Below are positions 7,864 to 16,559 of a stretch of 64,000 nucleotides of DNA, piece by piece. The translations under genes were made by a program, and so were the position numbers. This stretch comes from an uncultured Sphingorhabdus sp. GTDB lineage: Bacteria; Pseudomonadota; Alphaproteobacteria; Sphingomonadales; Sphingomonadaceae. Location: positions 1-64,000 of the forward strand of contig CALMYW010000393.1 in the NCBI GenBank assembly GCA_937873665.1, given 5' to 3'. The number at the start of each line of letters is the position of its first letter. The stretch's first letter is position 1. The notes beneath the pieces were generated by a model, which was given only the letters and a program-made list of their open reading frames with translations, ran no database searches and was not told the DNA's origin.

Positions 7864-8844
7864 TCAAAGCGGCACTTGCTGGCTGGAACAATGGAAGCTT
7901 CCGCCGCCGGTCAGCACAGCGTCGGCGCGCAGACCGATGATTTTTCTTTTGGGGAATAGTGGTTCAAGTGCGGACAGCGCGTCCTCATCATATTTGCTGC
8001 CATAAACCGGAACGACGACTGCACTGTTGCCGATATAAAAGTTCATATAGCTGGCTGGCACAGCCTCCCCATCTTGCTCAAAGCGGCCAACAGAGGGCAG
8101 CGGGGTGACTTTGCAGCCAAAGGCTTCAGCGCGGCGGCGGGCATCGGCGTAAACTGCAGCATTGGGGTCATCGGCATCGCGCGCTTCGGGCAGCACAAGT
8201 TGATTGGGGGCCACAAAGCGCGCCAGATTATCGATATGCCCGTCGGTATGGTCGTTCGCGAGGCCGTCACCGAGCCAGAGCAAGCGATCGATACCAAGAT
8301 CGCGGGCCAGCCGCGCTTCGATGGCTGCTCGGTCAAGGGTCGGATTACGGTTCGGATTGAGCAGGCAATCGACCGTGGTGACAGCAAGACCTTTGCCATC
8401 GACATCGATCGAGCCGCCTTCGAGAATCCAGCCACAATCGGTCACGCGAAAGCCAGCCGCCTGAGCCAGCTCGCGCCCAATTGTCTGGTCGCCTTCATAA
8501 TCGAAGCGGTTACCCCAACCGTTGAAGCCGAAATTGCGCGCGACACGGCCAGCGCCGCTTCCCGTGATGATGCAGCCGGTATCGCGCAACCAAACATCGC
8601 CGATCAATCGGTCTTCGACAATCACGCCTGCATCGCAAAGATCGCGGGCCCGCGCGGTCGCGTCCACTCCTTTGGCGATCAGGTGCACCGTCTCGCCTCT
8701 GCCGCCGTCGTGAACAGCATTGGCAAAGGCGGCTATCTGGCGTTGTGCCTCGGCCAGCGGCTCACCCCATGCGGCGGGATCGGACGGAAAGCCGATCCAG
8801 ACACGTTCATGCGATGCCCATTCGGGCAGCATCCCTTGGTGCAT
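7864..8844 (-). CDS. aguA: Agmatine deiminase
   Basis: 326 residues, guanidino-group-modifying superfamily. Converts agmatine to N-carbamoylputrescine and ammonia. The active-site Cys is C319 in GGGSFHCSSQQ near the C-terminus. The substrate-binding WILEGGSIDVDG and the catalytic His region ANDHTDGHIDN are present. Slightly shorter than plant or Pseudomonas AguA (about 360-370), but nothing essential is missing. It starts five bases after the M28 peptidase stop, so the peptidase and agmatine genes probably share a transcript. The upstream arginine decarboxylase that would make agmatine is not in this window. Confidence 0.93.
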   Translation of the reverse strand: MHQGMLPEWASHERVWIGFPSDPAAWGEPLAEAQRQIAAFANAVHDGGRGETVHLIAKGVDATARARDLCDAGVIVEDRLIGDVWLRDTGCIITGSGAGRVARNFGFNGWGNRFDYEGDQTIGRELAQAAGFRVTDCGWILEGGSIDVDGKGLAVTTVDCLLNPNRNPTLDRAAIEARLARDLGIDRLLWLGDGLANDHTDGHIDNLARFVAPNQLVLPEARDADDPNAAVYADARRRAEAFGCKVTPLPSVGRFEQDGEAVPASYMNFYIGNSAVVVPVYGSKYDEDALSALEPLFPKRKIIGLRADAVLTGGGSFHCSSQQVPL

Positions 8845-8849
8845 GTGCG

Positions 8850-10532
8850 TTACTTCGCTTCCCGGCTTTTGTCGCGGATTGCGCGGAACTCATCGCCTTC
8901 GACCCAATTGGGCCATGCGCTGGTCATCGCGAGCATCCGTCCGACGCGGTAATAGAGACGCAGGTCGGCCATCACACCTGACCAATCCCAGCTTTCGTCA
9001 AATTCGTCACCGGGTGCATGGTAGCGATTTTCTTCATAGTCCTTCGCTGCTTTTTCGGCGGCTTCCTTGCCGCCATTGACCAGATCGTCTCCGCCTTCGA
9101 AATAGACCATCGGTACGCCCAGCTTGGCGAAGCTGAAATGGTCAGAACGGTAATAGAAACCCTTTTCCGGCGTCGGTTCGCGATCAGGCGTGCGGCCTTC
9201 GATTTTCGCGGCGGCGTTCAGATAGGTGTCCAGATCCGACTTGCCCATGCCGATAACGGTCAGGTTCTTGGCAGGACCCGACATAGAGAAAGCGTCCATG
9301 TTCACGCCGCCTACTGTTTTCGCCAGCGGGTAGATCGGGTTTTCGGCATAATATTTGGAACCCAGCAGTCCGGATTCCTCAGCGGTCACTGCAAGGAAGA
9401 CGATGCTGCGGTCCGGTGCGCCTGTTTTCTTGTGCGCCTCTGCAAGCGCCACCAGCGCAGCGGTACCCGTGGCGTTATCAACGGCGCCATTGCAGATTTC
9501 ATCACCGTCAACCGGCGTGCAGCGACCAAGATGGTCCCAATGCGCGGTGTAGAGCACATATTCATCAGGACGCTTGGCGCCCTTCAATACACCGACGATG
9601 TTGCGGCTGTTCTTCTTGGAGATTGCATTTTCAAAGCTAACCCCGGCTTTCAAACCTAGTGGGATGGCCTTGAAACCCTTGGTCTTTGCCGCGGCCATCG
9701 CCTTGGCCAAATCCTGCCCGCCAGCAGCCATGATTTTGGCGGCCACATCCTTTTGTACCCAGCCATTGGCCTTGGTCTGGTCCGCTCCGCCATTTTTCGA
9801 TTGGGCCAGGAATTGCGGGCCGGTCCAGCTCGAATTGACCACATTCCAGCCATAGGCCGCTGGCACGGTATCGTGAACAATTAGCGCAGCGGCCGCGCCC
9901 TGACGTGCGGCTTCCTCGAATTTGTAGGTCCAGCGGCCATAATAGGTCATTGCCTTGCCGCCGAACGGCCCCTCGAGGCTGGGTGTTTCAAAGTCTGGAT
10001 CGTTGACAAGGATAAGGACGGTCTTGCCCTTCACGTCGACGCCCGCATAATCGTTCCAGCCCTTTTCAGGAGCGTTGATCCCGTAACCGACGAAGACAAC
10101 ATCGCTGTCCTTGATGTTGATTTTCGCCTGTTCCTGATAGGTCCCCGCAACATATTCGGTGCCATAGGCAAAGCGCATCGCCTTGCCGTCTTTGCCGGTG
10201 ACTGTGAGTGGTGAGAAATTCTTGGCTGCGATTTCGACCAGCGGCACATCCTGCGTCCAACCGCCATCCTTTTCGCTCGAAGGGTTCCCCGGTTCGAGAC
10301 CTGCGGCTTTGAACTTTTCGATCATCAGCGCGACGGTTTTTTCTTCACCCGCGGTGCCGGGCGCTCGCCCTTCAAAGGCATCGGTCGAAAGCGTGCGGGT
10401 GATGTCCTTCATCGTCGCTTCCGACAAATCGGGGACTGCAACTTCAGGCAATTTACCCGAACCTACGTCATCAATCTTCTTGCACCCCGAAAGGGCAAGC
10501 GCGGAAACCAAGGCGAGCGTCAAAAGGCGCAT
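8850..10532 (-). CDS. M28-family zinc metallopeptidase, lipoprotein
   Basis: 560 residues. Signal peptide with lipobox LALSGC, so it is expected to be lipid-anchored and face the periplasm. A protease-associated-type domain (about residues 130-260) precedes the M28 catalytic domain. Zinc ligands and catalysis are visible in TAHWDHLG, GAVDNATGTAAL, AVTAEESGLLG, VNMDAF and YRSDHFSFAKLGVP. It is an aminopeptidase or dipeptidase by family. The start at 10532 is supported by CTGGAGAATGAC directly upstream and by the signal peptide; an earlier in-frame codon at 10589 would add a non-secretory extension. Confidence 0.92.
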   Translation of the reverse strand: MRLLTLALVSALALSGCKKIDDVGSGKLPEVAVPDLSEATMKDITRTLSTDAFEGRAPGTAGEEKTVALMIEKFKAAGLEPGNPSSEKDGGWTQDVPLVEIAAKNFSPLTVTGKDGKAMRFAYGTEYVAGTYQEQAKINIKDSDVVFVGYGINAPEKGWNDYAGVDVKGKTVLILVNDPDFETPSLEGPFGGKAMTYYGRWTYKFEEAARQGAAAALIVHDTVPAAYGWNVVNSSWTGPQFLAQSKNGGADQTKANGWVQKDVAAKIMAAGGQDLAKAMAAAKTKGFKAIPLGLKAGVSFENAISKKNSRNIVGVLKGAKRPDEYVLYTAHWDHLGRCTPVDGDEICNGAVDNATGTAALVALAEAHKKTGAPDRSIVFLAVTAEESGLLGSKYYAENPIYPLAKTVGGVNMDAFSMSGPAKNLTVIGMGKSDLDTYLNAAAKIEGRTPDREPTPEKGFYYRSDHFSFAKLGVPMVYFEGGDDLVNGGKEAAEKAAKDYEENRYHAPGDEFDESWDWSGVMADLRLYYRVGRMLAMTSAWPNWVEGDEFRAIRDKSREAK

Positions 10533-10591
10533 GTCATTCTCCAGAAAACGAATTGCGCCGCTTCTGCCAGAGGCAGTGTGTGGGCTCAAAC

Positions 10592-10621
10592 AAAAAAGGC
10601 GGCCCCATTGCTGGAGCCGCC
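10592..10621 (-). terminator. Terminator for the small barrel gene
   Basis: GGCGGC (10598-10603) pairs with GCCGCC (10616-10621), with an extended inner stem CCA/TGG and one mismatch. On the minus strand it is followed by TTTTTT. It lies between the barrel gene ending at 10645 and the M28 peptidase. Confidence 0.8.
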
Positions 10622-10644
10622 ACTCTAATTTGCAGGCTAAAAGC

Positions 10645-11088
10645 TTAGAACTTCACGCCAATGCCAACGCCAGCGGCGTTCAGATCGGTGCCGTTCAGGA
10701 AATAACGGCGATATTCGACCTTGCCGAACACCTTGTCATTGAAGCTGTGCTGATAGCCGACGCCCGCATTGATTTCTTCAATGTCGTTCACTTCATAGCC
10801 GGCGGCGATATACAGCTTGCCCTTTTCGCCAACCTTGGCGCCGAGGCGGCCGCCCAGATTGACCAGATCGGCACCGTCGAAATTGGTGTCGTAGGACACT
10901 TCGGGGCCCACAAATGCGGTCTCACCGAGGTCGATATCATATCCGGCAGCAACGCCAGCGAAGAAATCTTCGGAGCCACCGCCCCAGCCGATTGCTCCGC
11001 GGCCTTCGACGCGGCCTTCGCCTGCGGCCATGGCAGGGGTTGCGATCACAGCTGCAGCAGCCGAAGCGAGAATGAGGAGTTTTTTCAT
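10645..11088 (-). CDS. Small outer-membrane beta-barrel protein
   Basis: 147 residues. The signal peptide MKKLLILASAAAAVIATPAMA is cut before AGEGRVEGRG. The mature protein of about 126 residues has alternating amphipathic strands (GRGAIGWGGG, FAGVAAGYDIDL, GKVEYRRYF) and ends in GVGIGVKF, with a C-terminal Phe. The size fits an 8-strand barrel of the opacity/Omp-W-like kind. It is flanked by its own terminator and a 228-bp upstream region, so it is probably monocistronic and well expressed. Function beyond envelope structure is unknown. Confidence 0.85.
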   Translation of the reverse strand: MKKLLILASAAAAVIATPAMAAGEGRVEGRGAIGWGGGSEDFFAGVAAGYDIDLGETAFVGPEVSYDTNFDGADLVNLGGRLGAKVGEKGKLYIAAGYEVNDIEEINAGVGYQHSFNDKVFGKVEYRRYFLNGTDLNAAGVGIGVKF

Positions 11089-11205
11089 TTTTATATCCTT
11101 GATTTATTGGGAGATAAACCACGTCAGTGGCTAACCCCTATGTAGGAAGCCAATTCTTGCTGGCCAATGAATGTTACGCTAAAAAGTAAGATAACACCTA
11201 AAAAA

Positions 11206-11223
11206 TGTTGTAATATTGCAACA
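11206..11223. promoter_or_regulatory. 18-bp near-palindrome, possible second rpsD terminator or operator
   Basis: TGTTG-T-AATATT-G-CAACA is symmetric except for one pair. Read on the minus strand it is followed by TTTTTT, which is terminator-like, downstream of the stronger rpsD terminator at 11269-11292. It is also 118 bp upstream of the small barrel gene, so it could be an operator. The sequence alone does not decide between the two. Confidence 0.35.
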
Positions 11224-11261
11224 GTTTTGATGTTGTTTTCGACGAACGGCTCTCGTTCAAG

Positions 11262-11292
11262 GACAAAAAAAGAGCGGCCGAAGCCGCTCTTT
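11262..11292 (-). terminator. Terminator for rpsD
   Basis: AAAGAGCGGC (11269-11278) and GCCGCTCTTT (11283-11292) form a perfect 10-bp stem with a CGAA loop. On the minus strand the stem runs into a T-tract of seven bases. Starts 24 bp after the rpsD stop. Confidence 0.9.
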
Positions 11293-11316
11293 CGAACATT
11301 TGCGATGGACCGCTGA

Positions 11317-11931
11317 TTAACGCGAATAGAATTCGACGACCAGATTGGGTTCCATCTTCACCGGATAGGGCACTTCGTCGAGCGTCGGAACGCGGGTGAA
11401 CGTCACCTTGTCATTGCCATCGGGGCTGACATATTCGGGAATATCGCGTTCGGCGAGGCCCTGCGCTTCGATAACGAGCGCCATTTCCTTGGCCTTGTTG
11501 CCGAGGCTGATCACGCTGCCTACGTCAACCTGACGGCTGGCAATGTTGCACTTCACGCCATTGACGCGGATGTGACCGTGGCTGACGATCTGGCGAGCCG
11601 CGAAGATGGTCGGTGCGAACTTGGCGCGATATACAATCATGTCCAGACGACGCTCGAGCAAACCGATAAGGTTTTGCGAGGTATCGCCCTTCATGCGGTT
11701 CGCTTCCTGATAAGCGCGCTTGAACTGCTTTTCGGTGATGTCGCCATAATAGCCCTTCAGCTTCTGCTTGGCGCGGAGCTGGAGACCATAGTCGGAGATT
11801 TTGCCCTTGCGGCGCTGACCGTGCTGGCCGGGGCCATATTCACGACGATTGACGGGTGATTTGGGACGACCCCAGATATTTTCGCCAAGACGACGGTCAA
11901 TTTTATACTTCGAATTCTGACGCTTCGACAT
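11317..11931 (-). CDS. rpsD: 30S ribosomal protein S4
   Basis: 204 residues, a primary 16S rRNA-binding protein that nucleates assembly of the 30S body. Typical features are the N-terminal [20 protein letters not shown], the [16 protein letters not shown] segment, and the S4 RNA-binding domain with [18 protein letters not shown] and [13 protein letters not shown]. It is a stand-alone gene here, as in many alphaproteobacteria, rather than part of the alpha operon. A palindromic interspersed element lies 40-85 bp upstream of its start, between it and the divergent chorismate mutase gene. Confidence 0.98.
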   Translation of the reverse strand: MSKRQNSKYKIDRRLGENIWGRPKSPVNRREYGPGQHGQRRKGKISDYGLQLRAKQKLKGYYGDITEKQFKRAYQEANRMKGDTSQNLIGLLERRLDMIVYRAKFAPTIFAARQIVSHGHIRVNGVKCNIASRQVDVGSVISLGNKAKEMALVIEAQGLAERDIPEYVSPDGNDKVTFTRVPTLDEVPYPVKMEPNLVVEFYSR

Positions 11932-11970
11932 GAGTCAAAGTCCTTTCAATTTGCTAACATCAATGTTGTT

Positions 11971-12016
11971 TACCTTCCTGAATCCGAAAACCGGTTCCCA
12001 CTTTTCGGGGAAGGTA
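11971..12016. repeat. Palindromic interspersed element, copy 1
   Basis: A 46-bp hairpin with an outer stem TACCTTCC (11971-11978) and GGAAGGTA (12009-12016), and an inner stem CCGAAAA (11984-11990) and TTTTCGG (12002-12008). The loop carries CCGGTTCCCAC. On the opposite strand the core GTGGGAACCGG is shared with copy 2 (20207-20251), where the outer stem has a different sequence but still pairs. The rpsD upstream position also allows an mRNA-leader role. The shared core favours a mobile repeat. Confidence 0.75.
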
Positions 12017-12162
12017 AATAGTCCCGGATCGCACCGCCCAACCAATTTGCTGGACGCGGCCGCCACTTCACCGGGGTGTGGGGCCAATTGCGAAGGCGCG
12101 CCTATGGCGGGGAGTGTGGATAAAGTCAAGTATCGGCTCGACAGAAAGCCGACTGAACCCTA

Positions 12163-12501
12163 ATGGCGCGGGCCATGACAATAGAAACTTCTCCCCAAGG
12201 TGTAAAAGATCCGGCGGATTGCGCCGATATGGCCGAAGTTCGCGCCGGTGTCGACGATGTCGATGCGCAACTGGTCGAGCTTCTTGCCCGCCGGTTTGGG
12301 TATATGGACGCCGCCGCGCGCATCAAACAGGATCGTGTGACGGTGCGCGACGAGGTTCGCAAGGCACAGGTGATTGCCAACGCCCGGAAAGCGGCGCTCG
12401 ATTTGCGTATCCCGCAGGATGTCATCGCAGAAATGTGGGAAACACTCGTCGAAGGCTCGATTGCCTATGAATTTGGCCGCTGGGATGCTCTACGCGGCTG
12501 A
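12163..12501 (+). CDS. Chorismate mutase, AroQ type
   Basis: 112 residues. Rearranges chorismate to prephenate for Phe/Tyr synthesis. The all-helical AroQ pattern is seen from about residue 23: EVRAGVDDVDAQLVELLARRF (Arg and the helix-1 core), AAARIKQDRVTVRDEVRKAQV, then IAEMWETLVEGSIAYE. It is a monofunctional mutase with no prephenate dehydratase or DAHP synthase domain. A second ATG at 12175 is an equally plausible start, since neither has a strong ribosome-binding site. It ends directly against the convergent trmJ stop with no gap. Confidence 0.85.
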   Translation: MARAMTIETSPQGVKDPADCADMAEVRAGVDDVDAQLVELLARRFGYMDAAARIKQDRVTVRDEVRKAQVIANARKAALDLRIPQDVIAEMWETLVEGSIAYEFGRWDALRG

Positions 12502-13209
12502 CTAGCGCTTGCGATCCTTGAAGGCGCTAAGCACCCCGCGCAAGGTGCGGATTTCGAGACTGTTCCAGCCCGGCTTGGTCAGCAGATTGCGCAAGGTTTG
12601 TTGCGTCACGCTGGTGCGTTCGGGCGGGAAGAAATAGTCGCGCTGTTCGAGCATATCAAAAAGCTGCAGGATCATCCCGTCTAGTTCCACCTGCGGGGCA
12701 GGCGGATCAAGCTCGACCTTTGGCGGGCTTTCCAACGTCTGGTGCTTGGACCATTCATAGGCACATAGAATCACGGCTTGGGCGAGATTGAGCGAACCGA
12801 ATTCGGGGTTGATCGGCACCGTAATGATGCTGCGTGCAATGGCGACTTCGTCGGTTTCCAGACCCGACCGTTCGGCGCCGAACAGAATGGCACTTCGCCC
12901 TTGTGCGGTAACGATTTCGCCTGCAGCTTCCTCCGGTGTGAGCACCGGCTTGGTAACGCCGCGTTTGCGCACGGTGGTTGCGTAGATATGGCTAATGTCT
13001 GCGGTGGCTTCAGTCAGAGTATCGAAGACTTGCGCCTGTTCCAGCACAATATCCGCACCCGACGCAGCAGGACCGGCGGAAGGATTGGGCCAGCCATCGC
13101 GCGGGTTGACGATTCGCATTTCGCTCAACCCGAAATTCAGCATGGCGCGAGCGGCCTTGCCAATGTTCTCGCCAAGTTGCGGTCGGACTAGGATGACTAT
13201 TGGGGGCAT
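12502..13209 (-). CDS. trmJ: tRNA (cytidine/uridine-2'-O-)-methyltransferase TrmJ, SPOUT family
   Basis: 235 residues. SAM-dependent 2'-O-methylation of tRNA position 32 by family. The SpoU/SPOUT pattern is clear: VLVRPQLGENIGKAARAMLNFG at the N-terminus, ILFGAERSGLETDEV in the middle, and VPINPEFGSLNLAQAV for the trefoil-knot SAM loop. A C-terminal helical extension of about 70 residues fits TrmJ rather than TrmL. It is near the rpiB-glyA-nrdR genes on the same strand but separated from nrdR by a small exported protein gene. Confidence 0.9.
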   Translation of the reverse strand: MPPIVILVRPQLGENIGKAARAMLNFGLSEMRIVNPRDGWPNPSAGPAASGADIVLEQAQVFDTLTEATADISHIYATTVRKRGVTKPVLTPEEAAGEIVTAQGRSAILFGAERSGLETDEVAIARSIITVPINPEFGSLNLAQAVILCAYEWSKHQTLESPPKVELDPPAPQVELDGMILQLFDMLEQRDYFFPPERTSVTQQTLRNLLTKPGWNSLEIRTLRGVLSAFKDRKR

Positions 13210-13249
13210 AATCTGCGCCCCCTAGGTCAAATCTGTCGCGTTGAAAAGC

Positions 13250-13498
13250 TTACTGACCGGTGCCTTCAAAACGCGGCTTCACATCAATCATGCTCTTTTC
13301 AAGGGTCTTCTGGTTCTCAAATTCGTCGCGAACCATGTCGCTTTTGCGCATGCACACTCTTTTGCGACCAAGACGGGTGCCGGTTGTTTCATAGGTCCGG
13401 CAAATGATGGGATCGTGATCTACAGCCTTGACGGCCACGGGCTTTTGGCTTCCGGTGTCACCCGAAGCTAACAACATTAAAAAGAGCGGCGTCAGCAT
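13250..13498 (-). CDS. Small exported protein of unknown function
   Basis: 82 residues. The N-terminus MLTPLFLMLLASGDTGS looks like a short signal or anchor segment. The mature part is polar with two Cys (IICRTYETTG, KRVCMRKSDM) and a charged middle, suggesting a disulfide in the periplasm. The ATG at 13498 is chosen because a strong GGAGG lies eight bases upstream; a TTG two codons earlier is less likely. The pattern CRTYETTGTRLGRKRVC is one I have seen in small sphingomonad proteins, but no function is known to me. Confidence 0.75.
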   Translation of the reverse strand: MLTPLFLMLLASGDTGSQKPVAVKAVDHDPIICRTYETTGTRLGRKRVCMRKSDMVRDEFENQKTLEKSMIDVKPRFEGTGQ

Positions 13499-13585
13499 TA
13501 TCAACCTCCAAGCACTAAGGTAGATAAGCCTAGATTTGAGTTACCGCAGCGCAACTTCGAAAATGTACCGGTTCGTTTTTGCGAA

Positions 13586-14047
13586 TTACTTTTTTGCGGC
13601 TTCAGCAACGTTGCCCGCAAACTCTTCGAAATCTTTAGCTTCGGCAAATTCCTTATAAACGCTGGCAAAGCGGATATAGGCCACAGTATCCAGACCCTTG
13701 AGACCTTCCATCACGAACTGGCCGATGCGCGCGGATTCAATTTCGGTTTCTCCGAGTGTTTCCAGCTGGCGTTGAATACCTGATACAAGCTTCTCGATTT
13801 GCGCTTGCTCTATCGGGCGCTTTCGGCATGCAACAGCAACCGATCGCTCCAGTTTTTCGCGCTCAAACGGTTCGCGGCGTCCTTCGGTTTTCAGGACGGT
13901 CAGTTCGCGCAACTGGATGCGTTCAAAGGTCGTGAAACGTGCACCACAGCCTTCGCACTGACGCCTTCTGCGTATGGCCGCACCATCCTCGGTCGGGCGA
14001 CTGTCCTTTACCTGGCTGTCATCATGTCCGCAAAAGGGGCAACGCAT
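13586..14047 (-). CDS. nrdR: Transcriptional repressor NrdR
   Basis: 153 residues. Represses ribonucleotide reductase genes, sensing ATP/dATP. A zinc ribbon (C3, C6, C31, C34 in MRCPFCG and RQCEGCG) precedes an ATP-cone domain from about residue 46 ([17 protein letters not shown]). The ATG at 14047 is the family start; longer readings upstream are in a different gene. The start overlaps the stop of the preceding zinc-ribbon gene by one base (TAATG), indicating translational coupling. The rpiB-glyA-nrdR grouping is common in alphaproteobacteria. Confidence 0.95.
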   Translation of the reverse strand: MRCPFCGHDDSQVKDSRPTEDGAAIRRRRQCEGCGARFTTFERIQLRELTVLKTEGRREPFEREKLERSVAVACRKRPIEQAQIEKLVSGIQRQLETLGETEIESARIGQFVMEGLKGLDTVAYIRFASVYKEFAEAKDFEEFAGNVAEAAKK

Positions 14048-14400
14048 TATTTGTCTTTTTCTTGGGCTTTTTTCTTGTTCACATGCCGGTAGGCAACAAT
14101 GCCTGCACCAATCACGGCTCCGGTTGCAAGGCCGATGGGTGCCAATATGCTGGCCGCGGCACCGATAGCTGCACCGCCGGCTACCTTCTTGACAGTGTCC
14201 TGATCGGCGAGGTGCTTTCCAGTGTGGAACGCGTCTTTGGTGGCACCCCAAAGCTCGTCAGCAGCTTCGCCGACATAATGCTTTGCCTGGTTCGGAATGC
14301 TCTCCTCAGACAGTTTTTCAGGGGTTTTCGCGCCACAACTCGGGCAGAATTTCATGCCTTCGCTGATTTCGGTCGCACATTCATTGCACATCTGGGACAT
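14047..14400 (-). CDS. Zinc-ribbon protein with glycine-zipper membrane segment
   Basis: 117 residues. The N-terminal zinc ribbon (C5, C8, C19, C22: MCNECATEI and [13 protein letters not shown]) is followed by a polar helix. A Gly/Ala-rich hydrophobic segment follows (residues about 74-103, [19 protein letters not shown]), then a Lys-rich tail. This suggests a cytosolic zinc ribbon tethered to the inner membrane. It sits between glyA and nrdR with a one-base overlap into nrdR. Function unknown; the ribbon resembles those of double-zinc-ribbon adaptor proteins and is not the NrdR type. Confidence 0.8.
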   Translation of the reverse strand: MSQMCNECATEISEGMKFCPSCGAKTPEKLSEESIPNQAKHYVGEAADELWGATKDAFHTGKHLADQDTVKKVAGGAAIGAAASILAPIGLATGAVIGAGIVAYRHVNKKKAQEKDK

Positions 14401-14467
14401 TATCCGTCTCCCTTCATCTCTGTATTAGATGAGTAAGTCACTTTCCCATTTCAAGTGCGAATATAGC

Positions 14468-15772
14468 TCAGGACGGATAAATCGGGAAGCGCGCGCACAA
14501 GGCTTCGGCTTCTTCCTTCACCCGCGCTTCGATCTGGCCGTCGCCAGCCTCGCCATTTTTACGCAATCCTTCGACAACATCGGCGATCATACGGCCAATT
14601 TCGCGGAACTCTGCCGGGCCGAAGCCGCGCGTCGTGCCCGCCGGGGTGCCCAGTCGCAAGCCCGAGGTAACGAACGGCTTTTCCGGGTCGTAAGGGATCG
14701 CGTTCTTGTTGCAGGTGATCGACGCGCGATCCAGTGCATGCTCGGCATGCTTGCCCTTTGCCTGCTTCGGGCGCAAGTCAACCAGCATTGAGTGGTTGTC
14801 GGTGCCGCCGGACACGATATCGAGGCCCTGTTCCTGCAGGCTGGCGGCCAGCGCCTTGGCATTTTCGACGACACTTGCTGCATAGGTCTTGAATTCGGGG
14901 CGCATCGCTTCGGCGAAACAGACTGCCTTGGCCGCAACGACGTGCATCAATGGGCCGCCCTGAAGGCCGGGAAAGATTGCCGAGTTCATCTTTTTCGCAA
15001 TGGCTTCGTCGTTAGACAGGATGACGCCCGAACGTGGGCCGCGCAGCGACTTGTGCGTCGTGGTTGTGACGACATGTGCGTGCGGGATCGGCGAGGGATG
15101 TGCGCCACCGGCAACAAGGCCCGAAATGTGCGACATGTCGACCAGCAAGAGAGCGCCAACTTCATCGGCAATCGCACGGAAGGCGGCCCAATCCCAGATG
15201 CGGGAATAGGCGGTGCCGCCTGCGATAATCAGCTTGGGCCTGTTCTCTCGCGCGATGCGGGCGACTTCGTCCAGATCGATGCGATGGTTTTCACGATCAA
15301 CGCCATAGGAAACCGGATTGAACCATTTGCCCGACATGTTGACCGGGCTGCCATGGGTCAAGTGTCCGCCAGCGGCGAGGTCGAGTCCCATGAAAGTGTC
15401 GCCGGGTTGCAGCAGAGCAAGGAACACTGCCTGGTTCATCTGGCTGCCTGAATTGGGCTGCACATTGGCGAATCCGCAACCGAACAGCTTCTTTGCGCGC
15501 TCGATCGCGATCGTTTCGATCTCGTCGACATATTCGCATCCGCCATAATAGCGCTTGCCCGGATAGCCCTCGGCATATTTGTTGGTTAGTACCGAACCGG
15601 TAGCTTCAAGCACCGCGCGCGAGGTGATGTTTTCCGACGCGATCAGCTCAATCTTTTCCTGCTGGCGCTTCAGTTCCTGCGCAATCCAGCCTGCAATCTC
15701 GGGGTCGCGTTCAGCAAGGCTCTGGGTGAAGAAACCGTCCGGCTGGACGTCATTGGCGGCAGAGGCGGTCAT
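14468..15772 (-). CDS. glyA: Serine hydroxymethyltransferase
   Basis: 434 residues, PLP enzyme. Serine plus tetrahydrofolate gives glycine plus 5,10-methylene-THF. The PLP Lys is K241 in [14 protein letters not shown]. Also clear are [30 protein letters not shown] and the C-terminal [16 protein letters not shown]. An N-terminal extension of about 20 residues precedes the usual start of the fold. The start overlaps the rpiB stop by four bases (ATGA), so the two genes are coupled. Downstream come the zinc-ribbon protein and nrdR. Confidence 0.97.
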   Translation of the reverse strand: MTASAANDVQPDGFFTQSLAERDPEIAGWIAQELKRQQEKIELIASENITSRAVLEATGSVLTNKYAEGYPGKRYYGGCEYVDEIETIAIERAKKLFGCGFANVQPNSGSQMNQAVFLALLQPGDTFMGLDLAAGGHLTHGSPVNMSGKWFNPVSYGVDRENHRIDLDEVARIARENRPKLIIAGGTAYSRIWDWAAFRAIADEVGALLLVDMSHISGLVAGGAHPSPIPHAHVVTTTTHKSLRGPRSGVILSNDEAIAKKMNSAIFPGLQGGPLMHVVAAKAVCFAEAMRPEFKTYAASVVENAKALAASLQEQGLDIVSGGTDNHSMLVDLRPKQAKGKHAEHALDRASITCNKNAIPYDPEKPFVTSGLRLGTPAGTTRGFGPAEFREIGRMIADVVEGLRKNGEAGDGQIEARVKEEAEALCARFPIYPS

Positions 15773-16221
15773 AGGGGATCCTTTGCGAAGTCGGGATTAG
15801 ATAGCTTGCCCACGCGGCGGACATGGCGGTCCCCGGCGAAAGGCGTGGAAAGGAATGTATCGAGGCAGGCCTTGGCCATATCAATGCCAGTTAACCGAGC
15901 GCCCATGGCGATGACATTGGCGTCGTTATGTTCGCGGGCAAGCTTAGCTGACAGGGGTTCGGAAACTAGAGCAGCACGGCAGGCAGGGTGGCGGTTCACC
16001 GCAATCGAAATGCCAATGCCCGATCCGCAAAGCGCAACACCAAAGTCGGCTTCGCCAGCCGCCATGCTTGCAGCCAGCTTATAGCCATAATCAGGATAAT
16101 CGACGGAGGTTTCGTCAAACGGTCCAAGATCGGCGACAACGTGCCCGCCAGCCTCCAGATGCGCTTTCAGCGCCGATTTCATCGCAAGCGCGGCATGGTC
16201 TGAGGCAATGGCAATACGCAT
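15769..16221 (-). CDS. rpiB: Ribose-5-phosphate isomerase B
   Basis: 150 residues. Interconverts ribose-5-phosphate and ribulose-5-phosphate. The N-terminal [11 protein letters not shown] carries the phosphate-binding D8/H9, and the catalytic Cys is C65 in [30 protein letters not shown] is also typical. The ATG at 16221 is the family start; a longer reading to 16296 adds a non-conserved extension. The last base pairs overlap glyA. LacAB/RpiB proteins can act on allose-6-phosphate, but linkage to glyA favours the pentose role. Confidence 0.93.
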   Translation of the reverse strand: MRIAIASDHAALAMKSALKAHLEAGGHVVADLGPFDETSVDYPDYGYKLAASMAAGEADFGVALCGSGIGISIAVNRHPACRAALVSEPLSAKLAREHNDANVIAMGARLTGIDMAKACLDTFLSTPFAGDRHVRRVGKLSNPDFAKDPL

Positions 16222-16351
16222 GGCGGCGGCCTTTTCACTCGGGCGAGTCGGGATTGCGCGCTCTCTAGGATAGGGGCTGGAAAAAGACCATGCCATATTT
16301 GGCTGGTATCGCGGCTTGACCAGCGCCTTCCACAGCTTTTAACGAAAGCGA

Positions 16352-16558
16352 ATGACTGCTGCTATCTTGTCGATTGCCATGCTGGGTGGCTTTGCGCTGC
16401 TCTGGGGCGCTTGGAAGCTTTGGAAGCGAGACGGGCTGGGCCAGAAAGTCTGGTTGATGATCGCCACCGCGCTGGTGCTGTTCGCCAATGTTGCGATTTG
16501 GACAGTGCCCGACGATCAGGGCCGGTCGCTCGTGGAATCGAGCGACCAGCCCCAATAA
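16352..16558 (+). CDS. Small two-helix membrane protein
   Basis: 68 residues. Two hydrophobic segments (about 3-20, ILSIAMLGGFALLWGAW; 33-50, VWLMIATALVLFANVAIW) are separated by a basic turn KLWKRDGLGQK, with a polar tail. The topology would leave both ends in the same compartment. An AACGAAAG element is the only ribosome-binding candidate. It converges on the hydrolase gene at 16560 with a one-base gap. Function unknown. Codon use looks like the neighbours, and the membrane pattern supports a real gene. Confidence 0.65.
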   Translation: MTAAILSIAMLGGFALLWGAWKLWKRDGLGQKVWLMIATALVLFANVAIWTVPDDQGRSLVESSDQPQ

Positions 16559-16559
16559 A

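Noticed and set aside
11971..12016. Hairpin considered as a dedicated S4 autoregulatory leader
   Set aside because: The same core occurs near ssrA at 20207-20251, so a dispersed repeat explains it better. The alternative is not excluded by the sequence alone.
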